A stretch of DNA of 64,000 nucleotides from Lutraria lutraria (Eukaryota; Mollusca; Bivalvia; Venerida; Mactridae): assembly GCA_964023205.1 (NCBI GenBank), contig OZ026833.1, forward strand, positions 41,509,137 through 41,573,136. Reading direction: 5' to 3'. Position numbers and translations under genes: made by a program. Below the pieces are notes generated by a model that saw only the letters and a program-made list of their open reading frames with translations, had not been told where the DNA came from and ran no database searches. Of this stretch, positions 25,300-37,082 are shown in pieces. The first letter of the stretch is position 1. The number at the start of each line of letters is the position of its first letter.

Positions 25300-26420
25300 G
25301 AAACTTACGCAAAAGCCTCTGTTTCAATTGTACTACATAAGTACTTCAAAATTTGATGACCTGCTTCATCTATAGTCCCGGGGACTTCTTTCATACGTCT
25401 TTATCATGCTTCAAACGAAGTTCCCCGCACCACAGAAGCTCAAGGGACTTCAGCGTACTTCAAAGACTTTGGGATGGACTGCTTTAATCTAGATTCTTAT
25501 AAGGAGGGGCTTCACAAATACTTCAGTACATTTCAAGGAATTATGATGTTGGATGACATCGTAGGTCACATGGTGTAAAATAAAAAAATGGCTGACTTTT
25601 ATATCATAACCAAATAAGGTATGACTGTAATGAAAATGGAAAAACTGCCAAAAAACAATTATGTCAATACATCGGTAAGTGTACTGGTTGTTAAGTTCTT
25701 GTATAGATTGATAATTTACACTTGCAGAACACGACAGTTTCATATTTATCAAGAGACAATTATGGTGAAATCAAGTGGATGTGGTGTTATGAAAAGCATC
25801 TTGATAGGCAATTTGCCTGTACTGTAGCTTGGTACATATATGATTAATCCCCATCATATAATGTGACCAAATTGCTTTTGTAGTTAAGTTTTCCAAGTAT
25901 TGTGAAATGATTTAAGGGAAGAATGGGTCGACATTTTTTTGAAAAAAAAACAACAACAACAAACTTCTGAATATTTCTCTGAATGTAGTCTGAATGAACT
26001 CTATGTACAATATTTGAATACTTTTTCTGAATACTGTCTAATGATGCAGACATGGCATATCACCAGCATTTCATGGTTTGGCCTTGCATGGTCTGAACAT
26101 AATTTCGAACAGGGGCTTCAAATAAGTAGGCGCTTCGATGACGCTTCTTTGAATTGCTTCATCGTCGCTTCTGTTGGTACTTTAAAGGTGCTTCTGACGA
26201 GGGACTTCAAATGCGCTTCATTCCAATTTGCATACTGAAGTATATCTGAAGTGCTAATTAACAAAAACATAATTGAGACATGCACTTCAAATGCGCTTCT
26301 CCATTCCTAAGACATATTTAATTTCATCTGTATCAGTGAGTTACTCTTGAAGCAGAGACGTTAAAAATGCTTCTTTGATACACCAGGGGGAAGCTGCATT
26401 TGCACTTCAAAAATGCTTCA
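25300..26420. repeat. CTTCAA-rich degenerate repeat region
   Basis: Variants of ACTTCAAA, GCGCTTC and GGGACTTC recur many times, for example near 25345, 25435, 25450, 26115, 26130, 26205, 26287 and 26402, with irregular spacing. No terminal repeats or coding capacity were recognised. Confidence 0.5.
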
Positions 26421-26449
26421 GATGTGTTTCTCTTGTGGCTGGGAGGAAA

Positions 26450-26830
26450 AGTGTTATTTCACAGCGGAGTCCATCGAAATACCACTTAATTGTGTGTAAT
26501 AGGAGGAAAACAATTTATCGTACGTTGGACTCTAGCCCGGATCCTACTGCTTGCTAGTTAGATGCTCTACCAACTGAGCTAATCCGACTGGATAATATCA
26601 CAGCCAATAACATATAACCATACTTTTCCATTCCTTCTGCCATTTTATTCAAAGACTTTTTGCGACAACCACATGCTCTTTAGACCAACCCAGCCTTTGC
26701 ACTACCCTAGGTCTAGGTTTCGAAGACTAGTATCACTCTTACGGCACCAAATATGTACTAGGAGTAGGAAAACATTGATCTCGTGACCTCCAGATGCTCT
26801 ACCAACTGAGCTTATCGTATACTTTACTGC
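26450..26830 (-). repeat. tRNA-derived SINE dimer in the 3' flank of copy C
   Basis: Two blocks carry the complement of a tRNA A-box (GATGCTCTACCAACTGAGC) at about 26560-26580 and again at 26793-26812. TCACAGCCAATAAC and TTATTCAAAGAC bodies match the elements at 2868-3200 and 59720-59830. This repeat accompanies the transporter 3' flank in A, C and F and so predates the duplications. Confidence 0.6.
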
Positions 26831-29800
26831 AACATGTGCATTCCGAACGCTATCAAAACGATCATCCTATTGCCTCAGGTTCAACATATCAGTGCATGTC
26901 ATTTGAAATCAAAGTTCTGAAAGTTCTCACGCTAGTTGAACGTTATGTCTGAGGCTTCTATTTAGGACGTCAAAAATGAATAGTTCATAAAATGGAACCA
27001 TATTCGTGGTGGGCGTGGAATACCAAGTAACTTGCCCGCATCAAAATTCATGCACCGAGCGATTGACGACGTAGTGAACAAAGCTCAATTTACAACAACG
27101 GTCATTAACAATAGTGAATTAATTAATGCGTTAAAACAGAAGAGCACATTTATAGTTTCTGTTTATTCAACAAACATATTTATGTTTCGTAACACAGTGT
27201 ATTATACTTCAATATGCTTATAGGACATACAGTTCTCGTAAATCAACCGTCAGTATGAATACGGAATCTACATGCTTGTCAGATAATAAGCGGACGATCT
27301 CTTTTTCTGTGTTTTAGCATGTAGTGTGTATGTTGTCAATGCAATCAGAAACAGAAGTGTAGAAAAAGTTGTTATTCCAGCAGCGGCATAAAACGGTACC
27401 GTGTATGATCCAGACTGGTCTCTGATATATCCTGAAATAAGTAAATGATACATACTATTGACACACAAAACAATATGCAACCCATATAATTATGTCGTCT
27501 ATGACATAATTCGTTTATTGTCCACCAGAAGAGGTACATGAGTCTATTGCCAATCAAGCAGGTACATGTGTCTGTCTATATGATAGAGAAAAAACTCAAA
27601 AGACCATATTCACAATGTAACCTTCGGCACAAATACAGGCAACGGAAATTATACCATAAACACGGCGACGATGTAACAAAGAATAGTATTTTGTTAAAAT
27701 ACGAAAGTCTAGGATAAATTGAATTATTTACGAATACAGATAAATATGTTCGTTTTGTGAACACATACCGCTTACAGGTCCAGCAATCGCGTTTCCAATA
27801 CCACTTGCTGAGAAGAGTATACCAATAGCAGTAGGAAGATTCTATATTCCAACCAGTTTCGTCGAGATCACACTGAACATTGTAATGAACATTCCTAGAG
27901 GTATTCCAGCGACGATTAGGACTCCAATAGTAAAACTTCTGGATGAAGACAACGAAAATCCAATTAAAACTAGTGTAGACACAAGCGACGCAAAGAAAGG
28001 ACATAACAGAGTTGGAATATATTTAGATTGCATCATGGCCCCCGGAATAAGACGTCCAAATAGATTAACAATGTTCATAAGGAGCAGGCCGAATGTAACA
28101 TCGTTTAAGGAAAGACCTTTCTCATCAAATACGTCAGTAACAAAAATCAATGCGATGCCAATTGCAGGAGATGCAAGTTCACAACCAACGGTAAAAATCA
28201 CAAAACTTTTATTTCGTAAAATGTCAATGGTCCTTCAGTTCCATCAGCGTTTACTGCCGTTAATTGGTCTCCTTGATGAACTCTTATCTTTCTGGTTTTA
28301 GAATCACCTTGCAGCACCGGAAAGTATTTAATATAAAATATATCATTTTCTGTAGTTTTAGGAACATCTTTGTCTTTTTCAAGTGTTATCTTGTCACCAC
28401 TTGTTATGACTCTGGCACGTATGTATTGTTGGTACACCCGCAAACGATCAGAATTCATGTTTCCAATCTTTATTACTGGCCGTTTCCAAAGTAATCATCC
28501 AGGAATACAATTCATTGTCAAACCTCCAATGATCAACAATGCACCGCGGAAACCGTACAGATTACTGAAAATAGTTCACAGATCCTATCCGATTAACATT
28601 TCGACTCTTATCAAACACGTGTCCAGTTTAGATAAAATTACATATGAATTACTGAGGGTACAAAATTAATACGTGTGAATGAAAAGAATTGTCAATAGTT
28701 TTGTAGTATCCTGCCAATCTTACTTCAAGAAGGATTACAAAAAAACAAAACACATCTGAACGGTAACTAGAAACCGATCTATTGCTACAATATGGACATA
28801 ATTATTATATGTATTTGATCTTTTTTACTTTTTCTCACTCAAGGAAAGAGTATCATATAACTTTTGTACTATTGACGTATTTATTTCAGTTTTGTACTAA
28901 AACAATGTAAGTGTACCTTAAAAAGGCAAGTATATATGGGTACATCATACCACCAAGGGCGACTCCTGACGCTTGTAATGACAACATTAGCAGTTTTCTT
29001 TTACCTTCGAAATGTTGACCGATGGCAATAGCTGAACAAATGTGTAAACATCCTATTCCCAATGCTGCAATGATATGATTAATACATTGGCATCCAATCA
29101 GTAATATCCAAGCTTCATGATCATAATGCCCTCATGTATTTACGATCGAACGTTCAGTTTTGAGAACATTGTAACTATGATGCACATCTCAAAGCTCCGA
29201 ATAACAAACACTGAATAACAGGATCTAGCAAGAACAGTGTTTTTATTATCATTTCCAACAGAATCATGAGTTTTCATAATGTTACTGTAAATGATATGTA
29301 TTCATATTTTACCGGCTTGTACACTTAGGTCTACCATGTAGATTCTTTTTTACATCTCTGTTTGAAAATTAAGTTATTATTAGAATTTAGTCATTAATGA
29401 TATGCTTGAAACATTTTATTAATAAAACAAAACGACAAAGTCTAGACATTCTGATAAAAACCCTAAGTTGCTCTTTCAAGCCGTGTGTGAAAATTAAAGC
29501 ATGGAAAATGAATAGCACCCGAAAAAATATAGAACAATTATCTTTGGTCCATTTCATGTACAATCTGTAGGATTTATAAATCTTTGATAACCGTATATTT
29601 TCGGAATAACATTCAAATAACAAAAGTAAATCTATGTGATTATGTACAAACAATTCATTTAGAAAACACCAATGATTGTGCATATGCTGGCAAAAAAAGA
29701 ACAGGTAATGATTAAAACAAAGCCATATTAAAAGAGGACACGCGTTTATACTTAAAATCGAGGTAATTAAGTATTGCTTACCATGTATTATTCCATAACA

Positions 29801-30959
29801 GATTGTCATTTGCACTACAGACGTTGTAAAGAAACATCCAATTAGGCCTAAACTAGCAAGCACTCCTCCGCCTATTCCACTAATTACTATTCCAAATTTG
29901 TGGATAACGACTCCAGATAACAAGCCTGCAAAACAAATAAAACGTTCACGATGTAAGCAACCCAACTAGTGGTTTCAACTAACTTCTCATACTTAGACCA
30001 GAACTGTATTTCGTCATCACTCACATACTTAGTTCTGAACGTCTCAGCTTTTACAAGAGTTTTGTGTACCACATACAATGTCAAAGAAGGTACACGTTTT
30101 AGAAATAATTTCTTTCTGGGCAATACTTTTGATAGAACATATGCTGTTATTTACAAGAACATAGAAGAAAGGATTTATTGTATAGCGTACTGGTTTTGAT
30201 ATTTGATTATCTTCGTAAACAAGTTACACATTTCAGTTTCGTTTATGCTATAAAAATGCGGTATGTATGACAGCAAATACATGTACTTAATAAGAGAAAA
30301 CATGTTTTTGAGTATCTGCCTGAAGCGAAACAATCGGTTTCCAATATTTGCAATAGATAAACTATATTTCAATTTTTGCTGGTAACTTTTTTCTTTTATC
30401 AATCCTAATAAAGTGTGTGTATAGTGGCTGCAACAAAAAATCAGTATTATCTGTTGCTTAGACCTAATAACTAACATTCACAATGTAAAAAAACTTTTAT
30501 ATGTTACCACTTCAATTTGACGTAATTGTCCACTAATGATGTCATTTCACTAATGTTTAGGTATGTAAGTAGCGAATGACGTGACTTAATTACATTGCAA
30601 TACTACGCTAAAATGACGCCTGAAGAAAAGATAAAAAAAAACGGGAAAACACCAACGCAGACTATAAGAATAATGTCAGTAGCATTCACCATTTCCCATC
30701 GATGGGCAAGCACATGTTTATTATCTTCTTATGCTGGGAATCATCCTGAGTCACATAGTTCCACACATGCAGTCAATTACAGCCAAATATTATTCTACGA
30801 CAAGATAACAGAATTTTCCTAACGTGTAACATCATAAAATTATGTTGATTGCAGATTTTAACACTTTACCGTTTAAGCATAGATACATGAAAGCTGAATA
30901 TTTTAGGTAAAATATCACACACAGTGCATTTCTTAATTATTGTTTTACCTTTTTTTCAT

Positions 30960-31504
30960 TAAGGTCATTCGTCGAGATTTTTCTAAGGAGCTTGCGCGGA
31001 AGCGACCAGATAGTTAGTTAACGAGGCGGGATGTTATTTCACCAGGATATTGCGCAAGCCCATGCGTCCGGCGAGGTACAGACAATAATACAGATTCAGT
31101 TGAAAGCTGAGGCTCTTCAACATCCCAATATACACTGGACCTTACACCGTGTGATTTCTCCTTATTTCTAAGGTTGCAATATGGCCTCAAGGGATGGCGT
31201 TTCGACAGTTTGGACATCTCAGACATACTTGTACTCCACCGCAAATACGTCACCGCTGGTGGTCAGTACTTTTAAAAAGAGTTAACGCCAATGAAGTAAC
31301 ATTATTGTGAACTGCGGCAGGTCAGCAGACATCGTTTTTTTTTTTTGTTTATAGCATGACTATTTTTCATTTTGTATAAAATTATGTAATACAGTTCATA
31401 TTTAAATGAAGCTTGCATGTAATAAATATCGGAAAGATCAGTTGCGGAATAGTAACTGCATGAATTATATGCATTATCCACGAACTTTTGGATAGCCCCT
31501 CTTA
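30960..31504 (+). mobile_element. Mariner-like transposase fragment with right terminal repeat
   Basis: The plus strand shows MLFHQDIAQAHA (near 31030), like the mariner LxHQDNAPAH motif. It continues with LDLTPCDFSLFLRLQYGLKG and WRFDSLDIS (31133-31230), like the SPDLAPCDFFLFPxLKxxLxGxRFxS block. The frame shifts at least twice. The right end, near 31478-31504, reads CACGAACTTTTGGATAGCCC, a mariner-type terminal repeat. The left half is missing. The homologous fragment at 63880-64000 belongs to the duplicated block of gene F. Confidence 0.7.
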
Positions 31505-31665
31505 TACGACGGACGATTTACCTTACCGTTTGGAGTAGAAACGTCATTGTTGTCACATTTTCACACGAGAGTATGCCCTATCGCAATTTGTATTCCCAAC
31601 CGTATCGTCGGGTTACAAGTCCAGCCTATCATCTATTGGAGTACGACCCCGACCAAAATTACGTA
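31500..31665 (-). repeat. tRNA-derived SINE relic (A/C intron type)
   Basis: Matches 7500-7640 in gene A: the segments TATGCCxTxxCGxAATTTG and TTAGCCGGGTTAxAAGTC are shared in diverged form. It occupies the corresponding intron of copy C. Confidence 0.45.
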
Positions 31666-32074
31666 AAAAACGTAAAAGAAAGATACAATAGGACCATGTT
31701 AAGTCAAGTATTTTACAGCAACGATAAGTCTCTAAATATAATTTCGAATCTATGAAATACGGTAAGATATTTAAAAATTGAATACAATGTAGTATTTAAA
31801 GACAGTAAATAGAGACTGGATTTAACTTTTAATATTTGCTATGAAATGATATGTAATACGCGGGACCATTATTATATTACATATGAAAATATATTTAGTT
31901 TAAACTCTTTTGTCAAGAGAAATTCGGTGGTACGGGTATACAAAATCATCTTACAATACAAACGTTACTCGCGATTACCCTTATCAAATAAATCATTAGC
32001 AAATTCTCCACTGATTTAATTTAAACTGATTTATTTTGCATCGATTGCAGAGCAAGTTCTTACAACTGATATTA

Positions 32075-32228
32075 CCTACTCTCGATGACTGTTTCCGGGA
32101 TTCTGACCAGTACTTGCGCCGAAATAAGTGGCTGTGAAGTTCCGTACAAATTCCGCCATTGACGGGATTCGAACCCGCAACCTCCGTGTTAAGAGTCCGA
32201 CGCTCTACCCCTACACCACTGCTCCTCC
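32075..32228 (-). repeat. tRNA-Lys-like SINE next to the first large exon of copy C
   Basis: The reverse complement of 32153-32226 has AGTGGTGTAGGGGTAGAGCG (A box), a CTCTTAA anticodon loop (CTT) and GGTTCGAATCCCG (B box). The anticodon stem has two mispairs and the acceptor arm does not close, so I call it a SINE head. The body includes GACCAGTACTTG, also present near 7475. Confidence 0.55.
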
Positions 32229-32536
32229 TATTCTACACTGACTAGCCGGTCATTAAACAAATGCATGTAAATAGTTTACCTGTTCCGAAAGCAACGCCCA
32301 TAGCTGTGGAGTGGATAACAGCCGTCTCAGCACGTGACGTATTGAATGTAGACATGACATCAACAAATATGGTTCCAATCGAGTAAAATAACCCTATGTG
32401 CATAAACATCACCAAAAAACAAGTGATGAATACCCAAAACTTGTGAAAGTCACAGTTGGTTACCCTGTGAATATATATTTTCAAAAGATTAATATTGATA
32501 GATACACGTAATACATCAAGTATCATTAACGTAACG

Positions 32537-33358
32537 GGCTTGGATGTCAGGTCAAATCAAGTTTCACCAATTTATATCTTTAAAAACTAAACCATAATTA
32601 TACACTAAAATAACCCCACTGTATAAAGTGCATTGCAAGTGATTTGAAACAGATATTTCATTTGATTGGTCTTCTATAAACCAATATCGCACGTAATTTA
32701 CAAATTTTTGAACAACGATTACCACTCTTTATATAGGAATATATTACAACAAATAGACTTAAATTTACCAGAAATGTATAATGCAGGGAATCGTGCCTCA
32801 TTTTTTTATAACGTCCTGCGTTCGTTAGATACTTGACTTTAGAGAAAGTCCGTACCCAGAACCCCGCTGTTTGTTACGTAATACGCCATAGATATTAGAT
32901 AAGAAATGAAAACAAGTATCAAAATTCTGACACCTGTGTTTTTTTTTAAGCTGAGCAATTAACAATTAAAGTGTCGGATCATTATCGTCTCATGAAATCA
33001 ACGAATTTGACGCACCCCATACAATTTGATAGCCAATCAAAATCGCTAATGTTTACAGTTCAATAATTGAAACCACGCCCAGGTTTGATTTCTAGTAAGA
33101 TAATTTATAACAATTTTTGTCATTACTGAATTGATAGTATCATATCATACCAATACAATGCACATTAGGTTCGAGATGTTTAATGCTGATAAGAAAAAGT
33201 CGGTGAAGGGGTGCAGTATTTATCACAAAAAACACCATTTTTGAGCGTTCGGATTGAATTTTGTTCTTTGGTATTAAAATATGATATTGATTTTAATTTT
33301 TGTAAATAACGTAATTTACGTTATTTTAGCGATTTTAACCAATCCCGATACGTTAACG
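32537..33358. repeat. Segment of the C first intron duplicated at 54466-55372
   Basis: Begins GGCTTGGATGTCAGG and ends near GCGATTTTAACCAA. The same order of sequence is found at 54466-55372, where about 90 extra bases are present near 54856-54948. It lies 72 bp upstream of the first large exon of copy C. No coding sequence. Confidence 0.75.
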
Positions 33359-33880
33359 CGCGGACTTAGTCAAACTAAATTCTCAAGGCAAAAAAACCCC
33401 AACTCCCCTTTTTAAACTATTTACATGAAACTGGAAAAAATGAATATTTACGATAATTTATCATTATTTATATGCATTCGAGACGTAATTCTAGGTAATG
33501 CGTAAATGTAAGTTTATTTGTGGTTAGAGTACATAATATTGATATGAAACAAAATGTATATATTTATAATATTACACCTGGAAATAAGTTAAGCACACCC
33601 CGGAAATTTAAAATTGGTTGTGATTGAAAGCACTGTCATGAGATGACGACTTAATTGAGCTAAGAAATAGTAATTTGATAAGTAGCGATAGCAATTTAGT
33701 AATCATAAACCGGTAAATTTATGAGTTTAGTTTATTCTTATCCAAATTATTGAAGCATAAGCAAATGTGTTGTTTTTTACCAAAAATGTAGGTGTTTATA
33801 AGTATGGTGTTGGAGCGTTTACAAAACATTTACTGGTGGATATTTTTGGTAAATGTTGACGATTAGCCAAATTTTTAATA

Positions 33881-34180
33881 ACGTGTGTAACCGCCACGTG
33901 CCCGGATGACAACCTCAACCCTTCTCCTCATACTACCAGTAAGGCGTCTAATGCGATTTTGAGACAAATTTTGCCATTCTTGGTGCAGAGCTTGTTCCAG
34001 TTGTTGCAGGTTGACTATGGGTGGGTCCAAATTCTGTATTTTCCGGCCCAGGATCTCCCGAGCCCATGCTGTAACACAGTTTTTGCAACAGAATGACATC
34101 ACCACCATTCCCTGGCCTGCCATGAGTCCTGATTTAAACCCACTGGAACACGTGTGGGAGATTCTGGGCCGGTTTGATTG
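33881..34180. mobile_element. Tc1-like transposase relic with inverted halves
   Basis: On the minus strand 34060-33881 encodes EILGRKIQNL through NLQQLEQALHQEW to RGGYTRY, the C-terminus typical of Tc1-type transposases. On the plus strand 34095-34177 encodes PWPAMSPDLNPLEHVWEILG, the catalytic DD(E) region that should precede it. The two halves point at each other and both contain EILGR, so an inversion or foldback joined them. No terminal repeats were identified. Confidence 0.7.
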
Positions 34181-35149
34181 ATTAGAATATGTAGAAAAGG
34201 CAATGATGACAATTTTGGACACAATTAATAATTTACGTTATAAATTCACTTTTAGCGCCACCAAGTACACTATAGCACACAACAATGTTATAAAACATTT
34301 TGCTTACGTCTATTTAAAGATCGTTCATTTTATCAAATAAACCTTTAAAGTAGTATATCGTTTTTTTAAAGAATTGACAATATCTTTCGTGCTAAGCGAT
34401 TTAACGATGGATGCGTTAAGAAATAGATTTTACACAATCATAAATATATGAGTTTGTTTTGTGAGTTTTAAGCCCTTTTTTAACAGTTCACCTAACCATC
34501 GTTCTGGGAAGAACCAAAGGGATTCGGTACATAAATTGTGACCCAGGAACTCCCCTTATACTATATAATATAGACAAGGGAAGTAACTTTAAACAGCTCA
34601 AGAAACTAACCAGGTCCGCTTTTCCACCGCGCATTTGTTTAAAATGAAAGCAATCATAAAACAATTCACATGTATCGCCGTGTAGCTAACACATTTTCCT
34701 TCAATAATATATATAGTCACCTTATAAAAATGCACTCCACCATCGTCAGAAATTTCCACGAAATCTGCCACAATGTCTCAGGTCGGACAATTTTGGGAAC
34801 ACGACACTTGCGGTACACAGGCACGAAAATGCTCGATTTTGAATTATTTACACAATTATCGCATCAGTTCAACAAAGACGTTTATCATATATATATATAC
34901 ATATACAAGGGTTACAACGTCCAAAATTATATTACACAAACCAATAAATAGTTTGTCGAATTCCAAACATTGAAGTAGATATTTCATCTTTTCCCACCGA
35001 AAAATCGTGAAGTTTGTTAACTCCAATGCCACCTCGCAACACAAAATCGGACTGAACACAAGAGACAGGAATGACAACGCATGCTAATAATAAATATCAC
35101 TAAAATGCACTGATCCGAAACACTAATCCAGGAATGTTCTACTCACGTG

Positions 35150-36155
35150 TAAATAACGCTAGATGCCCAAGAGCAACTTGTCGAGCCCCCTATATAGCTT
35201 GCTTGTGATCTTGACCTTTGAACTACAAGTATAGCTGATGTTCATGACACATCATTTCTTTGAAGTCAACTTTTATACCAATTTATTTCAAAATCCTTGA
35301 ATGCAAACAGAGGTCACAGCCCAAACAAGGAAAATATATTCGGTCGAATGTGTAATCTTGACCTTTGACCTATGGATCTAGGTGTTGTCCAGGACACACG
35401 GTCTTATTGTATAATGGCAAGTCATTTTCAAATAATTCAATGCATAAGGGAGTTATAGCCCAGGTCTATAATACCTTTTTGATGTTTGGCCTCTACGCGT
35501 GACCTTTGAGCTAGAGACCTGGATCTTGCACACTGCACACCATCTCAAGGTGTTCAATTATGTTATCATATGCTACGATCATGCAGTTTAAAAAAATATT
35601 GATCAGTTTTAATTTTTCCTATATGTCTATGTGAAAAATGTAGCGAACTACCGAAAACGTCTTTAAGCCAAGTTATGTTGAAAAATGTCAATGCAGAAGG
35701 GAGATAAAGCCCGGACAAGGTCTATAATTATTATTTACATATAAAGAAGTTATATCTTTATATATCAATGTTTTGTCATTGTATATTCATTTTTATATTT
35801 ATATGTAGAGATTTAGCCATTATATAGTGGTCGCATGCATTTATGTTCAGTGATATTGACATTATATCTATATCTATATATCTGTTTGCTAATATAAGAC
35901 AGTTAAGGCGTTCCATACAGATACAGCCCGGACAAGGTCTATAATGATCATTTTTGACGTTTGACTCTAAGTGTGACCTTAACTTTTGAGCTAGAGATCT
36001 GGATCTTGGGCACTGCACAGCATCTCATGGTGTTTATAACAGCTATGCCAAGTTATGTTGAAAAATGTCAATGCATAACTTACTAACTAACGTTCAGACA
36101 CGCAACAGACATTGTGGCGAATATGTCGAGCTCACCGCAAGCGGGCTCGAAAACA
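35150..36155. repeat. Mollusc-type dispersed repeat with internal duplications
   Basis: Blocks such as GTGACCTTxxxTTTGAGCTAGA, GATCTGGATCTTGxxCACTG and AAGTTATGTTGAAAAATGTC recur two to three times. The right end is a hairpin, TCGAGCTCACC...GGGCTCGA, at about 36124-36151. I associate this repeat style with bivalve genomes from general knowledge. It lies upstream of copy C and past the 3' end of gene D. Confidence 0.55.
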
Positions 36156-36591
36156 ATCGTCGCGTTGACTGAAATAGTGTGATTCCGTGACCTTTGCCCT
36201 GTAATTGTTCGACAGCAGACGTTTCATTGGCCGAACAACTCAGAATCGTAATACATACATCGTATGTCGATTAATCGTATAATCGTAATCGATTACATAT
36301 TCGTTTCATTCACATTTACGCCTTAAATATCTACCCAGGAACACCTATAGAGAGATTAATCGTATATATCTGCTCACGTGCTCATTGCCAATTTATAATC
36401 TTATGTTCATAAGGTTTTATGGTTTACTGCCATTCATTACATTAACCGCAGAGTTGAAAGCAAGAAAGGAACAATTCACTTACGATTCTATTTTTTTAAC
36501 AAGGACAACACTACACAGGCATGCCGAAAATTTAAGAATAATTTTATATTCAAATGCACCATAATTGAATACTGTCAAACGGGTACATTTT

Positions 36592-36790
36592 TAGCTCGTG
36601 TGTTTTCGAAGAAAAAGTCGAGCTACATGTATTGTGATTATTGCGTCGTTGTCTGCGTCCGTGCAAAAACTTTAATGTAGGCCATAACTAAAAAAGTATT
36701 AAAGATATCAACACGAAACTTGCATTGTTTCATAAAGGTCAAGGTATAAAAGCAAGAGGCAAACAAGCCTTTAATTAATACAGTCAGTGT
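36592..36790 (+). repeat. Hairpin-ended mollusc-type repeat fragment
   Basis: TAGCTCG (36593-36599) pairs with CGAGCTA about 26 bp later, with TTTTC/GAAAA pairing inside the loop. TTGTCTGCGTCCGTGCAAAAAC follows in two parts near 36650, then a conserved-looking tail. The style resembles the ends of the 35150-36155 repeat. Confidence 0.45.
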
Positions 36791-37032
36791 AATTCTCTGC
36801 TATGGGTAAACAATGACTATGTAAAATGGATCGTTCTGAAGCAAAACAGCAGTAGACAGGGAAACAAAACATTTAGTAAGACATAAACTTGATGTGCAAA
36901 AACAACTAAAGTAGAAATAGACAATTTTTCAAAGCAGGTACATTTTATACACGGTAATGATAGTAATTAATGGAAACGTAGGTCAATCTTGTTTATTACA
37001 TTATACCAATTTCAAGAATGTGAATTACGCCC

Positions 37033-37053
37033 TTTATTATGTTGAGCTTTATT
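37033..37053 (-). terminator. Candidate polyadenylation signals of gene D
   Basis: Two AATAAA hexamers on the minus strand (TTTATT at 37033-37038 and 37048-37053), 30-50 nt past the stop codon of gene D. Confidence 0.55.
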
Positions 37054-37082
37054 CGGTTGGCATCGGTTTTCTTGGTTTCATG

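Larger units (their letters stand above)
27268..32464 (-). pseudogene. Monocarboxylate-transporter-like copy C (pseudogene)
   Basis: Recognisable exons on the minus strand are 32464-32280, 29925-29782, 29064-28917, 28564-27769 and 27431-27268, all with GT-AG borders. The large exon is broken three ways compared with gene F. The conserved Cys codon after CIPG is TGA (28497-28495). A 22-bp deletion lies near 28219-28225 between AAATG direct repeats. A Lys codon after LVG is TAG (27844-27842). The other exons stay open and encode normal family sequence, for example GLLSGVVIHKFGIVISGIGG and GYIRDQSGSYTVPFYAAAG. No ATG-AG first exon was found between 32464 and gene D. Exons, introns and flanks are closely similar to gene F, so inactivation looks recent. 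AATAAA (minus) is present at 27167-27162. Confidence 0.85.

Noticed and set aside
32153..32226. Functional tRNA-Lys(CTT) gene
   Set aside because: The acceptor arm does not close and the anticodon stem has two mispairs. The adjacent body is shared with other SINE copies.
32795..32812. ATGAG first exon for copy C (minus strand, near 32805)
   Set aside because: The following bases are GCACG, not GT, and the homologous site at 54727 reads CACAT, so it is probably coincidence.
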